The position numbers and the translations under genes are program-made. Shown in pieces: positions 22,660 through 33,899 of a stretch of DNA of 51,820 nt. The stretch covers positions 1-51,820 of the forward strand of contig JNEU01000855.1 in NCBI GenBank assembly GCA_000697475.1, in the 5' to 3' direction. Under the pieces are notes generated by a model. The model searched no databases. It was not told where the DNA came from and saw only the letters and a list, made by a program, of their open reading frames with translations. Position 1 is the stretch's first letter. The number at the start of each line of letters is the position of its first letter. The stretch comes from Lichtheimia corymbifera B2541 (taxonomy: Eukaryota > Mucoromycota > Mucoromycetes > Mucorales > Lichtheimiaceae).

Positions 22660-23290
22660 CCACTTTTCATTCTTTTTTACTTTTTAGCTTTTCTGCTTGT
22701 AGCTTTTTTTCTCTATTACCTTGAGCCAATCTACGACTTGTACGTGATAGATAAGGATTACGCGAATACATTGCCCTTTGACCGGCTTTGATCTGAGCGG
22801 ATCTCAAGAATTGACAATTATATAGGGGATCAAGCATACTTCTTGGGTGACCCCCAACTTTTTCAACTCTGTAATTTTTGGCTTTTCTGCAGCTAGCTTT
22901 TTTTCTCTATCACTTTATGCCAATCCACGACTTGTACGTGGTAGATATGGATTACGCGAATACATTGCCGTTTGTCCGGCCTTGATCTGAGCGGATTTCA
23001 AGAATTGGCAAGCATATGGGGGTTGATCGCAGCTTTGGGTGCTCGGTATCCAGGACGCTTCCGTTGCTTGGGCTACCCCCACTTTTCAACTCAACAATTT
23101 CAAGGTTTTCTGCTGCCAGCTTATTTTCTCTCTCACAATGCGCCAATCTACAACTTGCACGTAATAAATCTGAACCACAAGAGTGCATTGCCGTTTGCCC
23201 GGCTTCGATCTGAGCGATTCTCAAGAATTGTCAAGTACATGGGGGGGATCGCAGCTTTGAGTTCCTGTTATTCAGCACGCGTCTTGGGCC
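22660..23290. repeat. Three tandem units of about 200-225 bp upstream of the KH-2H gene
   Basis: Units begin near 22660, 22856 and 23082. Each carries CTTTTCTGC or GGTTTTCTGC, a T-rich tract with TTTCTCT, a CAATCTACGACTTG-like block, ATTGCCGTTTG and a GATCTGAGCGGAT block followed by TCAAGAATTG. Periods are about 196 and 226 bp. The units lie directly upstream of the divergent-side start codon at 22533 and so may form its promoter. Confidence 0.8.
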
Positions 23291-23299
23291 AAACACACC

Positions 23300-23994
23300 C
23301 ACTTTCACAGCCTTACGACTTTCAACAACGGCAGTATTCTGCTCTGTAATCATGCTTCAGCAGGAAAAACGCGTTACCATGCAAAACAACTCGTGCTACA
23401 GTCATTTACTCATGGAGCCGATATATGCAGTGTACTTTCTACCTCGCATTGCATGGTTACACACACCATTGTTCTTCTTTAGAGTTTCTACCTACATCCA
23501 CCCCGTGATCCTTTATTTATGTCCCTACTTTTGAACATAAAAAGCATGACTACTTTGACCATCATCATGGTATGTGTGTGTGCATTATCTTTGTGTCAAC
23601 CAACAGCTTCAACATGTCAAAAGGTGTAGCTATCATTGAAATGGTTCACTTCATTGTGATATATTGCCTTGATGAGAAAGTGATTGTGTATGTTTTGTCA
23701 ATGCACTCGTGTAATGGATCAGGTGGTACAATGGGGAGGTTGATGGAAGGAGTTTCCTGGGAGAGCTTGATCTTTTACTTTGGCCGACGCTGACCATGAC
23801 ACTTGAATTTTTATTCCCGCCACCACCACTCGCTGTCATTGCACGTGATTTCGCATCCATTCACCATCGAGAAGGTACAGCAAGCACAAGCGTGGATGAA
23901 AATGACTTTTGACGGCAAACCTTCTCCCACATTATGACAACGAATCGCATCATTACATAGTAGTCCCTTTATTATCAAAGAGTAATCATCCCCT
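23300..23994. other. Gene-free stretch
   Basis: Only short unsupported open frames. The last 200 bp is the 3' flank of the CHID1-like gene on the minus strand. Confidence 0.5.
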
Positions 23995-25687
23995 TCAGAG
24001 CAGCTCATACTATAAAACGTTTCCCGATGAATATAAATCCTCTTTTTCTTCATCTGCGTATCACTTACAAAGTAATCTAATCCTTGTCCCACCTCCCAGA
24101 GCGAAAGACCCACTAGTAGTAGAAAACAAGCATAATAAGCATAAGGGCCAACAATGATGGTTAACCATTTACCTTCATAATCCTCGGCAAGATGGACTCG
24201 TTTTTCGATAGACTATAGGTTTCGGCTATTAGGGCGATATCATGGGCAAAAACAACAAGCATTTACCTTTCTTGTGGGCATCCATACTTTGGAACCATCA
24301 TCATCCTCAAACCAATGCTCCTCACTCTCTTCGTCCCATTCAAGTTCCTTGCCATCCAATGTTTCCAAAACACTGCTAAGAATCTTTGCCTCGGGCATCC
24401 GAGTCTCCTGATATGACATGGCATATAAATTGATGCCAACCAAAAGCTGATGTGCGTTTTCATCGTTGGTGAGTTGCTCAATATTGTCCATGATCCAATC
24501 CACTGGTGCTGAAGGACCCCCATGGCTGTCAATCATCATTAGTCTCTTGTATTGCCCATACACTTGTTGTAGTTCTACTACTTACGGTGCATGGCTAGAA
24601 TAATCATATGTCATAATGCTGAAACGATCCACCACTTGAGCGAGGGATGCAAAGATGTCACGATTTAAAATCTTGCTCTGTTCAGCTGAACGCAAAGGCG
24701 GTAACACTACAATGAAATCCTTGTTGTCGTTATGAAGAGCGGCGGCCATGTTGTTGATAAAAAGTGGAAAAAAGGTAGGATAGCCACACTCAACCACAAT
24801 GCCATCAAAGCCATGCTTTCTATTATTGTGTGTCAGAAAAATTACATGTTTGCATGAAAAGGCTTACCTCACTTGACCCATCAATAATTCAACCATCTTG
24901 TGTGCATCCTCTGGATTGGAAGCAAATGACTGATATCCATTGAAATCCCAGTTGCGAAATTGAAATCTCGGTACAATCTTGCCAGTGTTTGGTCCCCGCA
25001 CCTCTGCCATCCACTAAAACTCCATGTCAGTCATGCCAGGAATATATCACTGAGCCTCCATGAAACCCAACCTACTTTTGCGTCAACATCATGCTCGCCA
25101 ATGATCTTGAATATCTCATCGCCAGGTTCATTCCTGGAATAATGGGCGATTAGCATCATCGTACCACCACCCATGTTATTACTTACGTTCGCTCCACATA
25201 GTACCATACAGGGGACACACTATATCCAGGGTGAATATCCATCATAGGATCACTATCTCTCTAGATGTGTTTACTTACTAGTCAAACTTGCCCTTGAATT
25301 CCTTCACCACGTCATATCCTATCAACAACAACGCGAATAAGTCGTATGCAGAAACCACTAATATCATTCGTAGGCGTACCTCGGTTATTCCATGGCGTCA
25401 CATAGGCCAGTGTATCTCCACCGAACTTTTTGACATGAGGTTCCTTGACTTGGTCGTGTAGACGGAGAATCGACTCAGCCTGGTATTATGCATGGTGTTA
25501 AAAACAGTCGGTTTATGCATTGCAGCATTTGACTTGCCGTGTTTGCATTCTCGAGTGTGGCCAAAGTGAATTGCGTTTCATGATGAAAGTCGGGGCAATG
25601 ACAGTGCACAGTAGCGAATGACAATAAGAGGGATAGTAGTAATAGTAGTATCGTCATGTTCAGTAAAAGAAAGAACCGCGCTGTCAC
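23995..25687 (-). CDS. CHID1-like (chitinase domain-containing protein 1) GH18 family protein
   Basis: Eleven exons in coding order: 25687-25538, 25479-25380, 25318-25279, 25219-25187, 25133-25076, 25013-24868, 24819-24586, 24525-24267, 24212-24173, 24112-24069, 24009-23995; 372 aa. A leader peptide (MTILLLLLSLLLSFATVHC) predicts entry into the secretory pathway. GH18-fold blocks in CHID1 style: YVTPWNNRGYDVVKEFKGKF, VSPVWYYVER, GFDGIVVECGY (strand 4; the usual DxxDxDxE is only partly kept), FSIMTYDYSS, LLVGINLY and SLWEVGQGLDYF. The final 15-nt exon gives YELL and the stop, the expected family C-terminus. Intron 1 uses a GC donor. Animal CHID1 is a secreted/lysosomal saccharide-binding protein; catalysis here is doubtful. 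Confidence 0.9.
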
Positions 25688-26054
25688 AGCAAGTAAAATA
25701 GCGTCTTTTGACCCAGTCTGCTTATATATATTAAAAAGATGATCTGGCTACCGTTGTCATTGAGATATTGCTATAGGGATCATGCGTAAAAGAGTATAAT
25801 CAATAAACATGGTCACTATTTTCATTGTATGTTTCGAATTTATTATGTAAAGAGAGCAATAGACAATGATAATGATCACGTGTGAGGAGCGCGGACTCTA
25901 CAACATCGAGTTTGAAGTCATTGGCTACTTTTAACGCTCTAATTTCCCTCATTGGCTTAAAGTCTCATTTTACTAAAGTGACCCCACCCGTATAAGGAAA
26001 TTCCATGGTATATATATGTACTTGCGCGTAAGGAAATAAGAAAAAACCCAAAAA
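25688..26054. other. Intergenic region between CHID1-like gene and tRNA
   Basis: No exon or repeat. A TATA-like TATATATA near 25723-25731 lies about 40 bp upstream of the CHID1-like start on the minus strand and is a plausible core promoter. Confidence 0.4.
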
Positions 26055-26137
26055 GGAGAGATGGCCGAGTTGGTCTAAGGCGTCAGGTTAAGGCCCTGAT
26101 CTCTTCGGAGGCGTGGGTTCGAATCCCACTCTCTTCA
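26055..26137 (+). tRNA. tRNA-Leu(AAG)
   Basis: 83 nt with a seven-pair acceptor stem (GGAGAGA with TCTCTTC, one G-U), a type II long variable arm and a T-arm GTGGG/CCCAC around TTCGAAT. The anticodon stem TCAGG/CCTGA closes the loop TTAAGGC, giving anticodon AAG (Leu, CUU codons). Internal A box (TGGCCGAGTTGG) and B box (GGTTCGAATCC) are intact. No intron. Confidence 0.97.
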
Positions 26138-26142
26138 CTTTC

Positions 26143-26157
26143 TTTTTTATTTTTTTA
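26143..26157 (+). terminator. RNA polymerase III terminator of tRNA-Leu
   Basis: Two T-runs (six and seven T) begin 5 nt after the discriminator base. Confidence 0.85.
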
Positions 26158-26263
26158 TCGATTTGTGATCACGTGATTATGGAGTTGGATAAGATTGTCC
26201 TTTTGAAAAGATTAAGAAGTGGGGTTATGTTTCTATGTAATATATAGAGCACCGCTTGTGCTC

Positions 26264-26710
26264 TTACAAGAGCTTTGACGACTTTATTTGAAGGATCCCA
26301 CCACAAATGCAAGGGAGATGTGTAATACTACTATCGAGTACATCCTTATTGTTCAAGACACGATGAATGCATCTGTCCTTTATTACAGCATTTACAGGTG
26401 GAGTTACTTTTACAATCGTGGAATAGTGTAGTGTGTGTGATGAAGGAGCGTCTCTTACATGAGTATAGGATGGCCAATGCAATGTCATACTCGCCAAGTA
26501 ATCCTTTAATGCAACATAATCCATAAGAGATAAAATAAGTATAGGATTGCGATGTACAACTATTTGCTCCAATACATGGCTTTGAAAAAACTCTATTCTG
26601 GTTGCAAAGCTGAATAGGCGAGTGTGAGATGGCTCTTGATGCAGATGACGGTTGTACATGGCTGACAGGTTCCACAGAGGATGATCGTAATAGTTGCCAT
26701 GGAAGAGCAT
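26264..26710 (-). CDS. Hypothetical protein, 148 aa
   Basis: A single uninterrupted frame on the minus strand with an ATG at 26710. The residue mix looks proteinaceous (several His/Tyr/Leu-rich stretches, a C-terminal CICGG), but I recognise no domain, signal peptide or membrane segment. TATAAA-like sequence lies just upstream of the start. It sits between the tRNA and a minisatellite, next to repeats, so it could be a chance frame or a gene remnant. Confidence 0.3.
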   Translation of the reverse strand: MLFHGNYYDHPLWNLSAMYNRHLHQEPSHTRLFSFATRIEFFQSHVLEQIVVHRNPILILSLMDYVALKDYLASMTLHWPSYTHVRDAPSSHTLHYSTIVKVTPPVNAVIKDRCIHRVLNNKDVLDSSITHLPCICGGILQIKSSKLL

Positions 26711-26730
26711 ATAAAGTATTCGTTCACGTT

Positions 26731-26820
26731 GATAGCATCAAAATCAGGTTGACGGTGGATGCATCAAAATCAGGTTGACGGTGGATGCATCAAAATCAGG
26801 TTGACGGTGGATGCATCAAA
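26731..26820. repeat. 26-bp minisatellite
   Basis: Three full units (27, 26 and 26 bp) with core CATCAAAATCAGGTTGACGG, then a partial fourth. The two 26-bp units are identical. Confidence 0.95.
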
Positions 26821-26879
26821 GCAAAGCTCTTGTTTCCACGCGTTGTATATACCCATATCCACATCCATCCCATGCACCA

Positions 26880-27430
26880 AGACATTATCCATATCCATAA
26901 GAAGTCGTATGTATTAAAGATAAGATGCTACACGTAAATAAAGCTGCTTCTATACAATGGCTATCTGCTGTCTACGTGAAAAGGCTGTAAGGCAAAGTGC
27001 TGCGAATATATCGAGACAATGAAGTAACGTCCTTGCTAATACTAACTGCTGTTACGTTTGGTTGTGGCAGAGCTGTGTGCATTAGAGCATGTGTTGCAGT
27101 AGAATGGCAAGGCTGCGAACGCCGTATGACCGAGTAAAGGCCTCGCTAATGGCTACTGCTGGGATGAATGCTGTTACGATTGGTTGTGGCAAAAGAGTGT
27201 ACAAGAGAACGTGCAGTGTCGAGGAACGCAAGTGTTGTAGTAGGCTGTGTACACGCCATGAACTTGCTATTCAGTCCAAGACAACCGGATCAAGGCAGTT
27301 GTAGCAATGGCATGATGGGTTGAAGAAGGACAATCGTTCGCAGGTGGTGGTTGTACTTGAATGGGGCAACAGTTGAGAATGGGAGGAGGAAGAGGGATGA
27401 GGCTGGAAATTAAATAGGTCAGGCACTTCC
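26880..27430 (-). repeat. Dispersed element A, copy 3 (partial)
   Basis: Contains GCTGCTTCTATACAATGGCT, GCTGTTACGATTGGTTGTGG, ACACGCCATGA and GGGGCAACAGTTGAGAATGG in the same order as 44500-44900 and 47800-48450. The half with the conserved reading frame is missing. Confidence 0.8.
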
Positions 27431-28150
27431 ATACAAATTTATGCACACTGTAATTAATGCATGACCTTGAAATTGCCTCTCTCAAACCTCAAACTTTCAC
27501 ACAATATGCTTTTGGTCATGCTGATCAACTTTGTCTTAATAAAGAACCCACACTTCATTCAAAGATTTTGAATGGTAGGGTGTAATGTGGGATTTACTAT
27601 GATCGACGGAATTCCGCACCCCGCCAGGATTCATTGAAATGTGATTTAGTATGAATAATCTTGGGATTCCCCATTTCGAACATGAAACTTTGTACGAAGG
27701 TTCTCTGAGTCATGCTGATCAACTCCATTCATTTAAAAACCGTAGGTTTCATTATGGTGTGTTATGAATCGGGTGGTCCAAATATAGGACGGACGGAACG
27801 TACGTACGAACGCAAGCAGGGTGCATAGTGCTCACCCCCGCCATTGCCCACCTCCATCGTGAAACTTTGTCAGGCCGTCGGCTTCGCCATGCTGATCAAC
27901 TGCATTCATTTAAAAACTACATGCTTCATTGTGAGAAATAAAATGCGGACGTCCGAGGATGAATGGATGGGAATATATATATAGGATGGCCGGTCGATCA
28001 CCTTGAGATCGCATATCTCGAACCTCAAACTTTCACACAAGGTGGTCTAGGACATGCTGATCAATTCTGATATAATAAAAAACTCACGCTTAATTATGAA
28101 ATTCTGGGTGAAGGGGGGGTTGTCTAAATATAGGAGAGACGAGGAAAAAA
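27431..28150. repeat. TCATGCTGATCAAC repeat units
   Basis: Three or four diverged units, each with a CATGCTGATCAAC motif followed by a CACTTCAT or TTCATTATG block. Collinear with 44930-45545: both follow directly on the same end of element A, so element A plus this array moves or duplicates as one composite. Confidence 0.8.
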
Positions 28151-28618
28151 GTAGGGTGCACGGTTCATGAACTGACATGTTCGCTGTTCCAGCCTTGGCC
28201 AGTCGAATGCTCTTGGATCCAGACAATTGAAGGATGAAAATGTTGGGAAGAAGTAGGAGAACCCTTCACATACAGTGAATCGGGTAACAATTGTGAATGG
28301 AAGAGACAGTGAGCTGAGAGTATAGGGATGTTCGCTGTCGTAAACATTCAGGGCAGCTCATTACAGAGATAGTATCTTATATTGTATATATGGATAAAAC
28401 AGTGGATTGCAGGTTCTTGACTAATATCGTTATGTAAAGTGTAAGCTTATTGTAAGAGCATCACTCCATAGACAGTGTCAAGCCATTCAACGAGAAATCA
28501 AAAGTTTATGAGTGAAGCAAGTCTCATTTACAACAACCTAATCTACCTAGCAAATGCATAGCTGCTCGAACATGATGATGAACGTGCGTGATAAAATACA
28601 TCAATTTATTACATGAGA
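28151..28618. other. 3' flank of the acyl-CoA synthetase-like gene
   Basis: No exon that could supply the missing C-terminal domain of the neighbouring gene was found here. On the minus strand an AATAAA (plus-strand TTTATT at 28605-28610) lies 9 nt past its stop codon. Confidence 0.5.
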
Positions 28619-30934
28619 CTATTTACGACCAATAACCTTGATGGTACCATTCGCTTGTATTTCACCAATGATGGAGGTCATATACCAACCATCGGGATCC
28701 ATGACTGCAGAGGTAGCTGATGGATCTTTCCAGTAACCGGCAAAGACATTGTTACCACGGATCCAGATTTCACCACGTGGGTTAGGCGTATCATCGCTGG
28801 TATATCCTTGATCAGCCATATCCTCCAACTTCAATTCATTGCATGGCAACGGTGCACCAAAGGCAGCCTTTTCCAATTGATAATCGTAAAACATAGAGAG
28901 AGCTGCAGTGCCACATGTCTCGGGAAGATCAAGAGCTTTGAGAACTTGAATGCCAATCACCGCTCTGAAAAAGGACGCAATATCAGAACCAGTATCATCT
29001 ATAAAACACACATTGAGTTATCACCTTGCTCACAGCGTGCCTCTTTTATATATGTTCTTACCATTGTCCATAATCACCAAGCGAATGTTGCTTCCAAATG
29101 TCTTTTGCTTAATGTCTCGGAATACAAGCATGTCGTACTTGCTGTCAGTCACCAAGCGACCTTCTTCAAAGTAAGCCTTTTTCTTGTCAAGACCACGACG
29201 GAATAGGAATGAATTGCCATAACGTGCTTCGATTGTTTCTTTCACTTGAGCAAGGAATGGTGCACCACTATAAAGCATCGTTAGAATAATGAACATGGGG
29301 GTGATTTGTTTTCATTACCTTGCATAAATGGTTGGCTTGGCTTCCAATGCAGGAGCAAGTGTAGAGGACACATCAACCTTGACGTCTTCATTGGCAATTT
29401 CATCACCATAAGCGATGGATCCACCCGAAACACAAAGAACCGCAGTAAGGACATGTCCAAATACGTTGTCTATGATTTTCCATGAGTATCCCATTTGATA
29501 TAAAAAGGTGGTGCGTATTACCAATAGCAAAGTTATGCATCAATCGATCCTTGGGTGTGATACGTTGTTGAGGAGGAATGACAGCGTGATAGCTTGCTAT
29601 AAAAGGACAACCTATCAATCACATTGTTATCTAGAGAACGCAATGCGATCTTACCAGCAACCGACACCAGATTCTATATGTTGTGATGAGTATCCCTTGA
29701 AAAATCTCGATATCCACCCATCCATCCTTCCCCTTACCTTGTGAGTCAAAACAACACCGGGCTTATTGCCTTCCTTCTATATATGATAGCCCTTCAATGT
29801 CAATCCAACATTCTCTGTGCCAACAAGGGAATTTCTTACGTAGTCTGCAGACGTGTAATAAATGCTGGCCATAGTGGTACCCTCTATTTCCAATACCATT
29901 AGATATCCATGTATATCATCCATAGATAAATTGCTTACCTGGAGTCACTTGCGCGGCTGGATTTTCGGTACCCTTATTCTCCACGTCTCTGATATTCAAA
30001 AGTTGGATACCCATTGCCTCTGCATTCTGCTTGACGTTGGCAGCGAGACCATCACCAAGGATAGCCAACACCTTTACTGCCACATTACCACCACGGATGA
30101 CGTTGAGCGCACGTTCAGCAAGGGAAGCATCGACGACAAGAACACGTAGTCCCGAGTTTCGAAGGATATGGGATAAATGAGATGAAGTGGCATCAGCCGA
30201 AATGGGAATAGTCACCAGGCCACCACATTGGCATCCTAAAAACCATCATTTGTCAAAGACAAGTCCATACATCCACCCGCAATCTGTATTACCAATTTCA
30301 GTGGCAAGAGTGTCTATATAAAATGATGTTCGTCAGTGATCATCACATGTTGCAATAGGGATACATACCTGGCGAGTTGGCTGCATAGATACCGACAAAC
30401 GATGATTCGTTATTCGACATGGGTTCAAGAGCACCAGCATGGACAACACCTGAATAAATGTGCTTGGACTTTTTCTCGATTGCCTCTAAATCATCCATCA
30501 TCCATCAATATCGCATGTGAGTTGTGTATGTGTCAAAGAATGACATACCATAAGTGGACTATAACAATGAATAATGTCAATCAATCGCTGTTGTAATTAA
30601 AAAAGAGAGAGCTTACCCAAGAATAGGAGCCAGCAGTAGTGCGACCACCGACTAAGACGTTGGTTCTATACTTTTCAAAGGCTGCACCATAAAAGTCCTT
30701 GAGAGTGCGGATAGAACGGTCCATGGTGTAGAGTAATGGAGAACCATTGGGATACATTCGTGAACGATAGATAGCCGAGCTTCCAGGATAACGAACGCGG
30801 GAGACATCGGACTGGGTGTTGAGTAGTAAGGGATGAATGTCAGGTCCACGAGAATTACGCACGGACAGCATGGCAGCTGCACTGAATATCGAGGCCAGCA
30901 AGGCGTAGCTAAGAGAGTCGAGTTCAAAGCTCAT
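28619..30934 (-). CDS. Long-chain acyl-CoA synthetase-like protein, truncated and motif-degenerate
   Basis: Twelve exons in coding order: 30934-30617, 30558-30549 (10-nt microexon), 30485-30369, 30313-30293, 30235-29939, 29883-29840, 29776-29738, 29673-29655, 29596-29522, 29469-29319, 29267-29062, 28998-28619; 558 aa. An N-terminal hydrophobic stretch (YALLASIFSAAAMLSV) suggests membrane attachment. The LACS/AMP-binding framework is clear (SSFVGIYAANSPDTLATEIG, VVLTHKNLVSVAA, YDMLVFRDIK, EIWIRGNNVFAGYW, DGWYMTS, IGEIQANGTIKVIGRK). Catalytic motifs differ: the P-loop YTSGTTGxPKG reads YTSADYKEGNKPG, GYGxTE reads DLPETCG, TGD reads TSI. The protein stops at IGRK, so the roughly 120-residue C-terminal domain with the catalytic lysine is absent. 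All phases stay open. Candidate pseudoenzyme. It is divergently oriented to the HFL1-like gene. Confidence 0.82.
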
Positions 30935-31878
30935 TTTGAAGACAATAAAAGATGAGTTGTGACAAAGAGACAAAAAGAGGTGTGCGTATTACACGCTCCA
31001 AATTTCGGGCCGATCCTCCTCCACCATGCTATGTCTGGCTGGGGTTGATCACATGAACTGACTCTTAATATCGCATGCTTTGACACCTATGAGCTTATCC
31101 ATGTCGTGTTATAAACCCATCCAAATGAAGCAATCTGTTGTCTTTGGTGGTAGCATGTCATCCTTATGCAGTCTATCTACACACATAGGTCATTCTTAAA
31201 TTAAACGCGTCCATTTCTTATGTCAAGTTGGGTTCTGTAATGTAAATTCTTCGCCTTTTTTGACGTAGTAACTTTTGGTGCTACTACTTTTATCAAGTAA
31301 AACTACATATTTGCTTATGGATTTCTTGAAGCATGGATAATGGGACTCTATGGTTGTATTTGAGCAATAAGAAACGACCCCGACGCACGTGACATTGAAA
31401 CCAATCCATCACTTTAATTGATAGATGATCACAAAAAGGATTCTACACGCCATGCTATAATATCAAGCATATTAGCCTGCATCAGGCTCCACAGCGAGAT
31501 CCTCATATGAAATATGAGAAAAGTTTTATTGTACATAATGTCTAACGTATCATAGCATTCAATTCCCCTTCTTGTCAATTTATTGCCGCTGTTTCACTCG
31601 TATTCAGGGGTAACCCATCCATCGCGCTTTTGATACCGGGGACAGCAGTAATTGGATGATCGCCCACCAAGAAAGAGTTGATAGTGTCATTGTCTGCATT
31701 GCATATACGCTAATGGCAATGGAAGAGCATAAAAGGTTAGAAAGATAGTGATCGGACCTGATCCTGCAATCCATTCATTGTGACACAAGGCACACATGAT
31801 GCACTTCAATACCTTCATTCTTTTTCTTTCACCGCGACTGGATGAGCAATCTACCCTCTGGTCCACAATCCGTTTGCA
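30935..31878. other. Shared upstream region of two divergent genes
   Basis: 944 bp between the start codons of the acyl-CoA synthetase-like gene (minus) and the HFL1-like gene (plus). I see no exon, RNA or repeat. Bidirectional promoter function is inferred from layout only. Confidence 0.5.
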
Positions 31879-33716
31879 ATGGCTGAACAATGTCCAACTG
31901 TGGGAGGTCTCGGCGAAGATGGCTTGTATGTGTGTCAATGGTGCATTCCTTACGTAGACTCACCTCGTCTTCATTCAACTTAGCAACCCAGATTTTGATC
32001 TGAAGCAGCTTGTCCTTGATCCCAAGTAGGCATACCTCGTTGCTATGGTGTCGTGCCTGAAGCTAACGCATTTGTCATATAGCTCCAATATGCATATCTG
32101 GGGCTGGCTTATCTCTGGATTTCTCACCCTCGTTACAGTAACCATCACTGCACATACTGTCAAACAACATCTCGGTCACTATTACACGCCTGACATACAA
32201 CGCTACAAGGTGCGAGTACTTGCCTATCCAGCAATCTATGCAGCACTTGCCTGGTTTTCTTATCTTCGTTACAAATATGAGACCGTCATCATGTTTTTCG
32301 CCAAGCTATTCGAGTCATTTGCTGTCTACAGTCTCTACATGTTATTGCAATCCTATCTTCAACCTTATCGTCAAAAGAACGAAGGCCAGAAAATAGCGGT
32401 GACAACCAAAGTACTTGGATTGGTCAAGATCACACTGTAAGATACTTCATCATATATCACCATCCTTATCCACTATCACTGATTCAACTCTCTCTTTTTA
32501 CATAGCAAATCGAAATGGGGATTACACTTTCGTGTCATTACCGATATCTGCGTTCTTCAATTTCCGATCTGGTACGATTCACTCCCATATAAAGCACACA
32601 ACTTGCATCTGACATTGTTTATTTTACTATAGGAACATCATTCAATCATTGATCTCCATCATTACTCAAGTCAAAGGCGTTTATTGCGACGGTCAATTTG
32701 CTCTGAATGGTGCATATACCTACTTGGTCATCATCAACTTTGCATCACTCAGTTTGATCTTGGCGGTGCTCTTCACCTACCTGGCCGTTTACAATGATGA
32801 GTGGAAACATGGTCGTATCAGAGCACATGGCATGTTTTGGTGTGTCAAATTGCCAATCATGGTCATTTTCTATTTTGGTGATCTTTTACTTGCCGCACTC
32901 TCTCATTTTGATCTTATCCATGACGAGGCCCCAAAGCATAGCGGTGGTACCTTTTGGCCGGCAGCTGCCATCAAGAATGGATACTATGTACTGTTGATTT
33001 GTGCTGTCATGGCCATTGTTGCCTTGCTTATGGATCGGTTCTTTGGTTTGGATCCACAAGAGTATATCCTGGATGATGAAGAGGCGACATCATGGCGTGC
33101 ATATATACTGGCTTTTGTCGACGGATACCTATCATTTGTGCCTGAATTCTTCAAGAACGTATTCCTTTGTGGTGGTGATACGGTGTTGTTGGCAAAGAAA
33201 CGGATGCATCTGCGAAAGAAACAACAACATGCAAGACGACTCTCAGACGATGAACATCATTTATTAACACCAGATGCACATGATTTGGAAACGGCTCAAG
33301 TCCTTGAAGATCCTTATCCAGAACTCAGTGAACCACCAACAGCTTTACGACAACGGCGTGTATCTGTGGATGAGGGTCAAGAAGCAGCACGCTCATTATG
33401 GCATGGACAAGCATCATCTTCATCAGCATCTCCCGCTTTCAACAGTAGTGCAGTGCCATTAAAGCCTCTGGGTACATTCCAAGATGAACAAGAACCATCG
33501 TCACGTGATATATCCACCACCACGACCACCACTCGTAATGATGAACCACCACCCATTCCTGCATTGGCACTTCCTCCACCACCAAAACAATCACGTGTAC
33601 TCAATCACAATGACGAACCCTCTGAAGAAGCTATAGCCAAATCGACCCATTTTCAACCTCATGATAGGAATGATGCAAGTGGTGGTAGTAGTGATCGACC
33701 ATATGGCTTCTTTTAA
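31879..33716 (+). CDS. TMEM184/organic solute transporter alpha family protein, HFL1-like
   Basis: Multi-spanning membrane protein of the Solute_trans_a (DUF300) family. Fission yeast Hfl1 in this family sits in the vacuole membrane and binds Atg8. Exons 31879-31925, 32083-32436, 32506-32571, 32633-33716; 516 aa. The first exon is short (MAEQCPTVGGLGEDG) and joins in phase 2 to SNMHIWGWLISGFL, where a clear CTAAC branch site and TATAG acceptor precede. Family blocks: QRYKVRVLAYPAIYA, FESFAVYSLYMLL, WGLHFRVITDICVLQFPIW, GQFALNGAYTYLVIINFAS, KLPIMVIFYFGDLLLAAL. About seven hydrophobic segments end near residue 330. The rest is a hydrophilic Ser/Pro/His-rich tail that may carry interaction motifs. 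Start is plausible, not certain. Confidence 0.88.
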
Positions 33717-33747
33717 AAGAGAAATTATTATACCTTCATATTGTACC

Positions 33748-33753
33748 AATAAA
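33748..33753 (+). promoter_or_regulatory. Poly(A) signal AATAAA of the HFL1-like gene
   Basis: Canonical hexamer 32 nt after the stop codon and 147 bp upstream of the next start. Confidence 0.5.
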
Positions 33754-33871
33754 GATACATACATCCTCGCTGGCAGGGATTAAAAAGCGGGCCAAATAGA
33801 TGATGATTTTCTGGGTTGACAAAACGTCAAATTGGGGAGCGGGCTCTTTTTCACCGATACCCTTCCTTATC

Positions 33872-33893
33872 CACACACACACACACACACACA
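33872..33893. repeat. (CA)n microsatellite in the 5' leader of the RRM-like gene
   Basis: About 22 bp of CA repeats, 7 bp before the ATG at 33900. Confidence 0.85.
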
Positions 33894-33899
33894 ACAATT

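Noticed and set aside
23811..24113. A read-through C-terminal extension of about 75 residues on the CHID1-like protein
   Set aside because: A 59-nt intron with a GTAAGT donor and TTATAG acceptor leads to the family-typical end YELL plus stop, so the extension is intron and 3' UTR.
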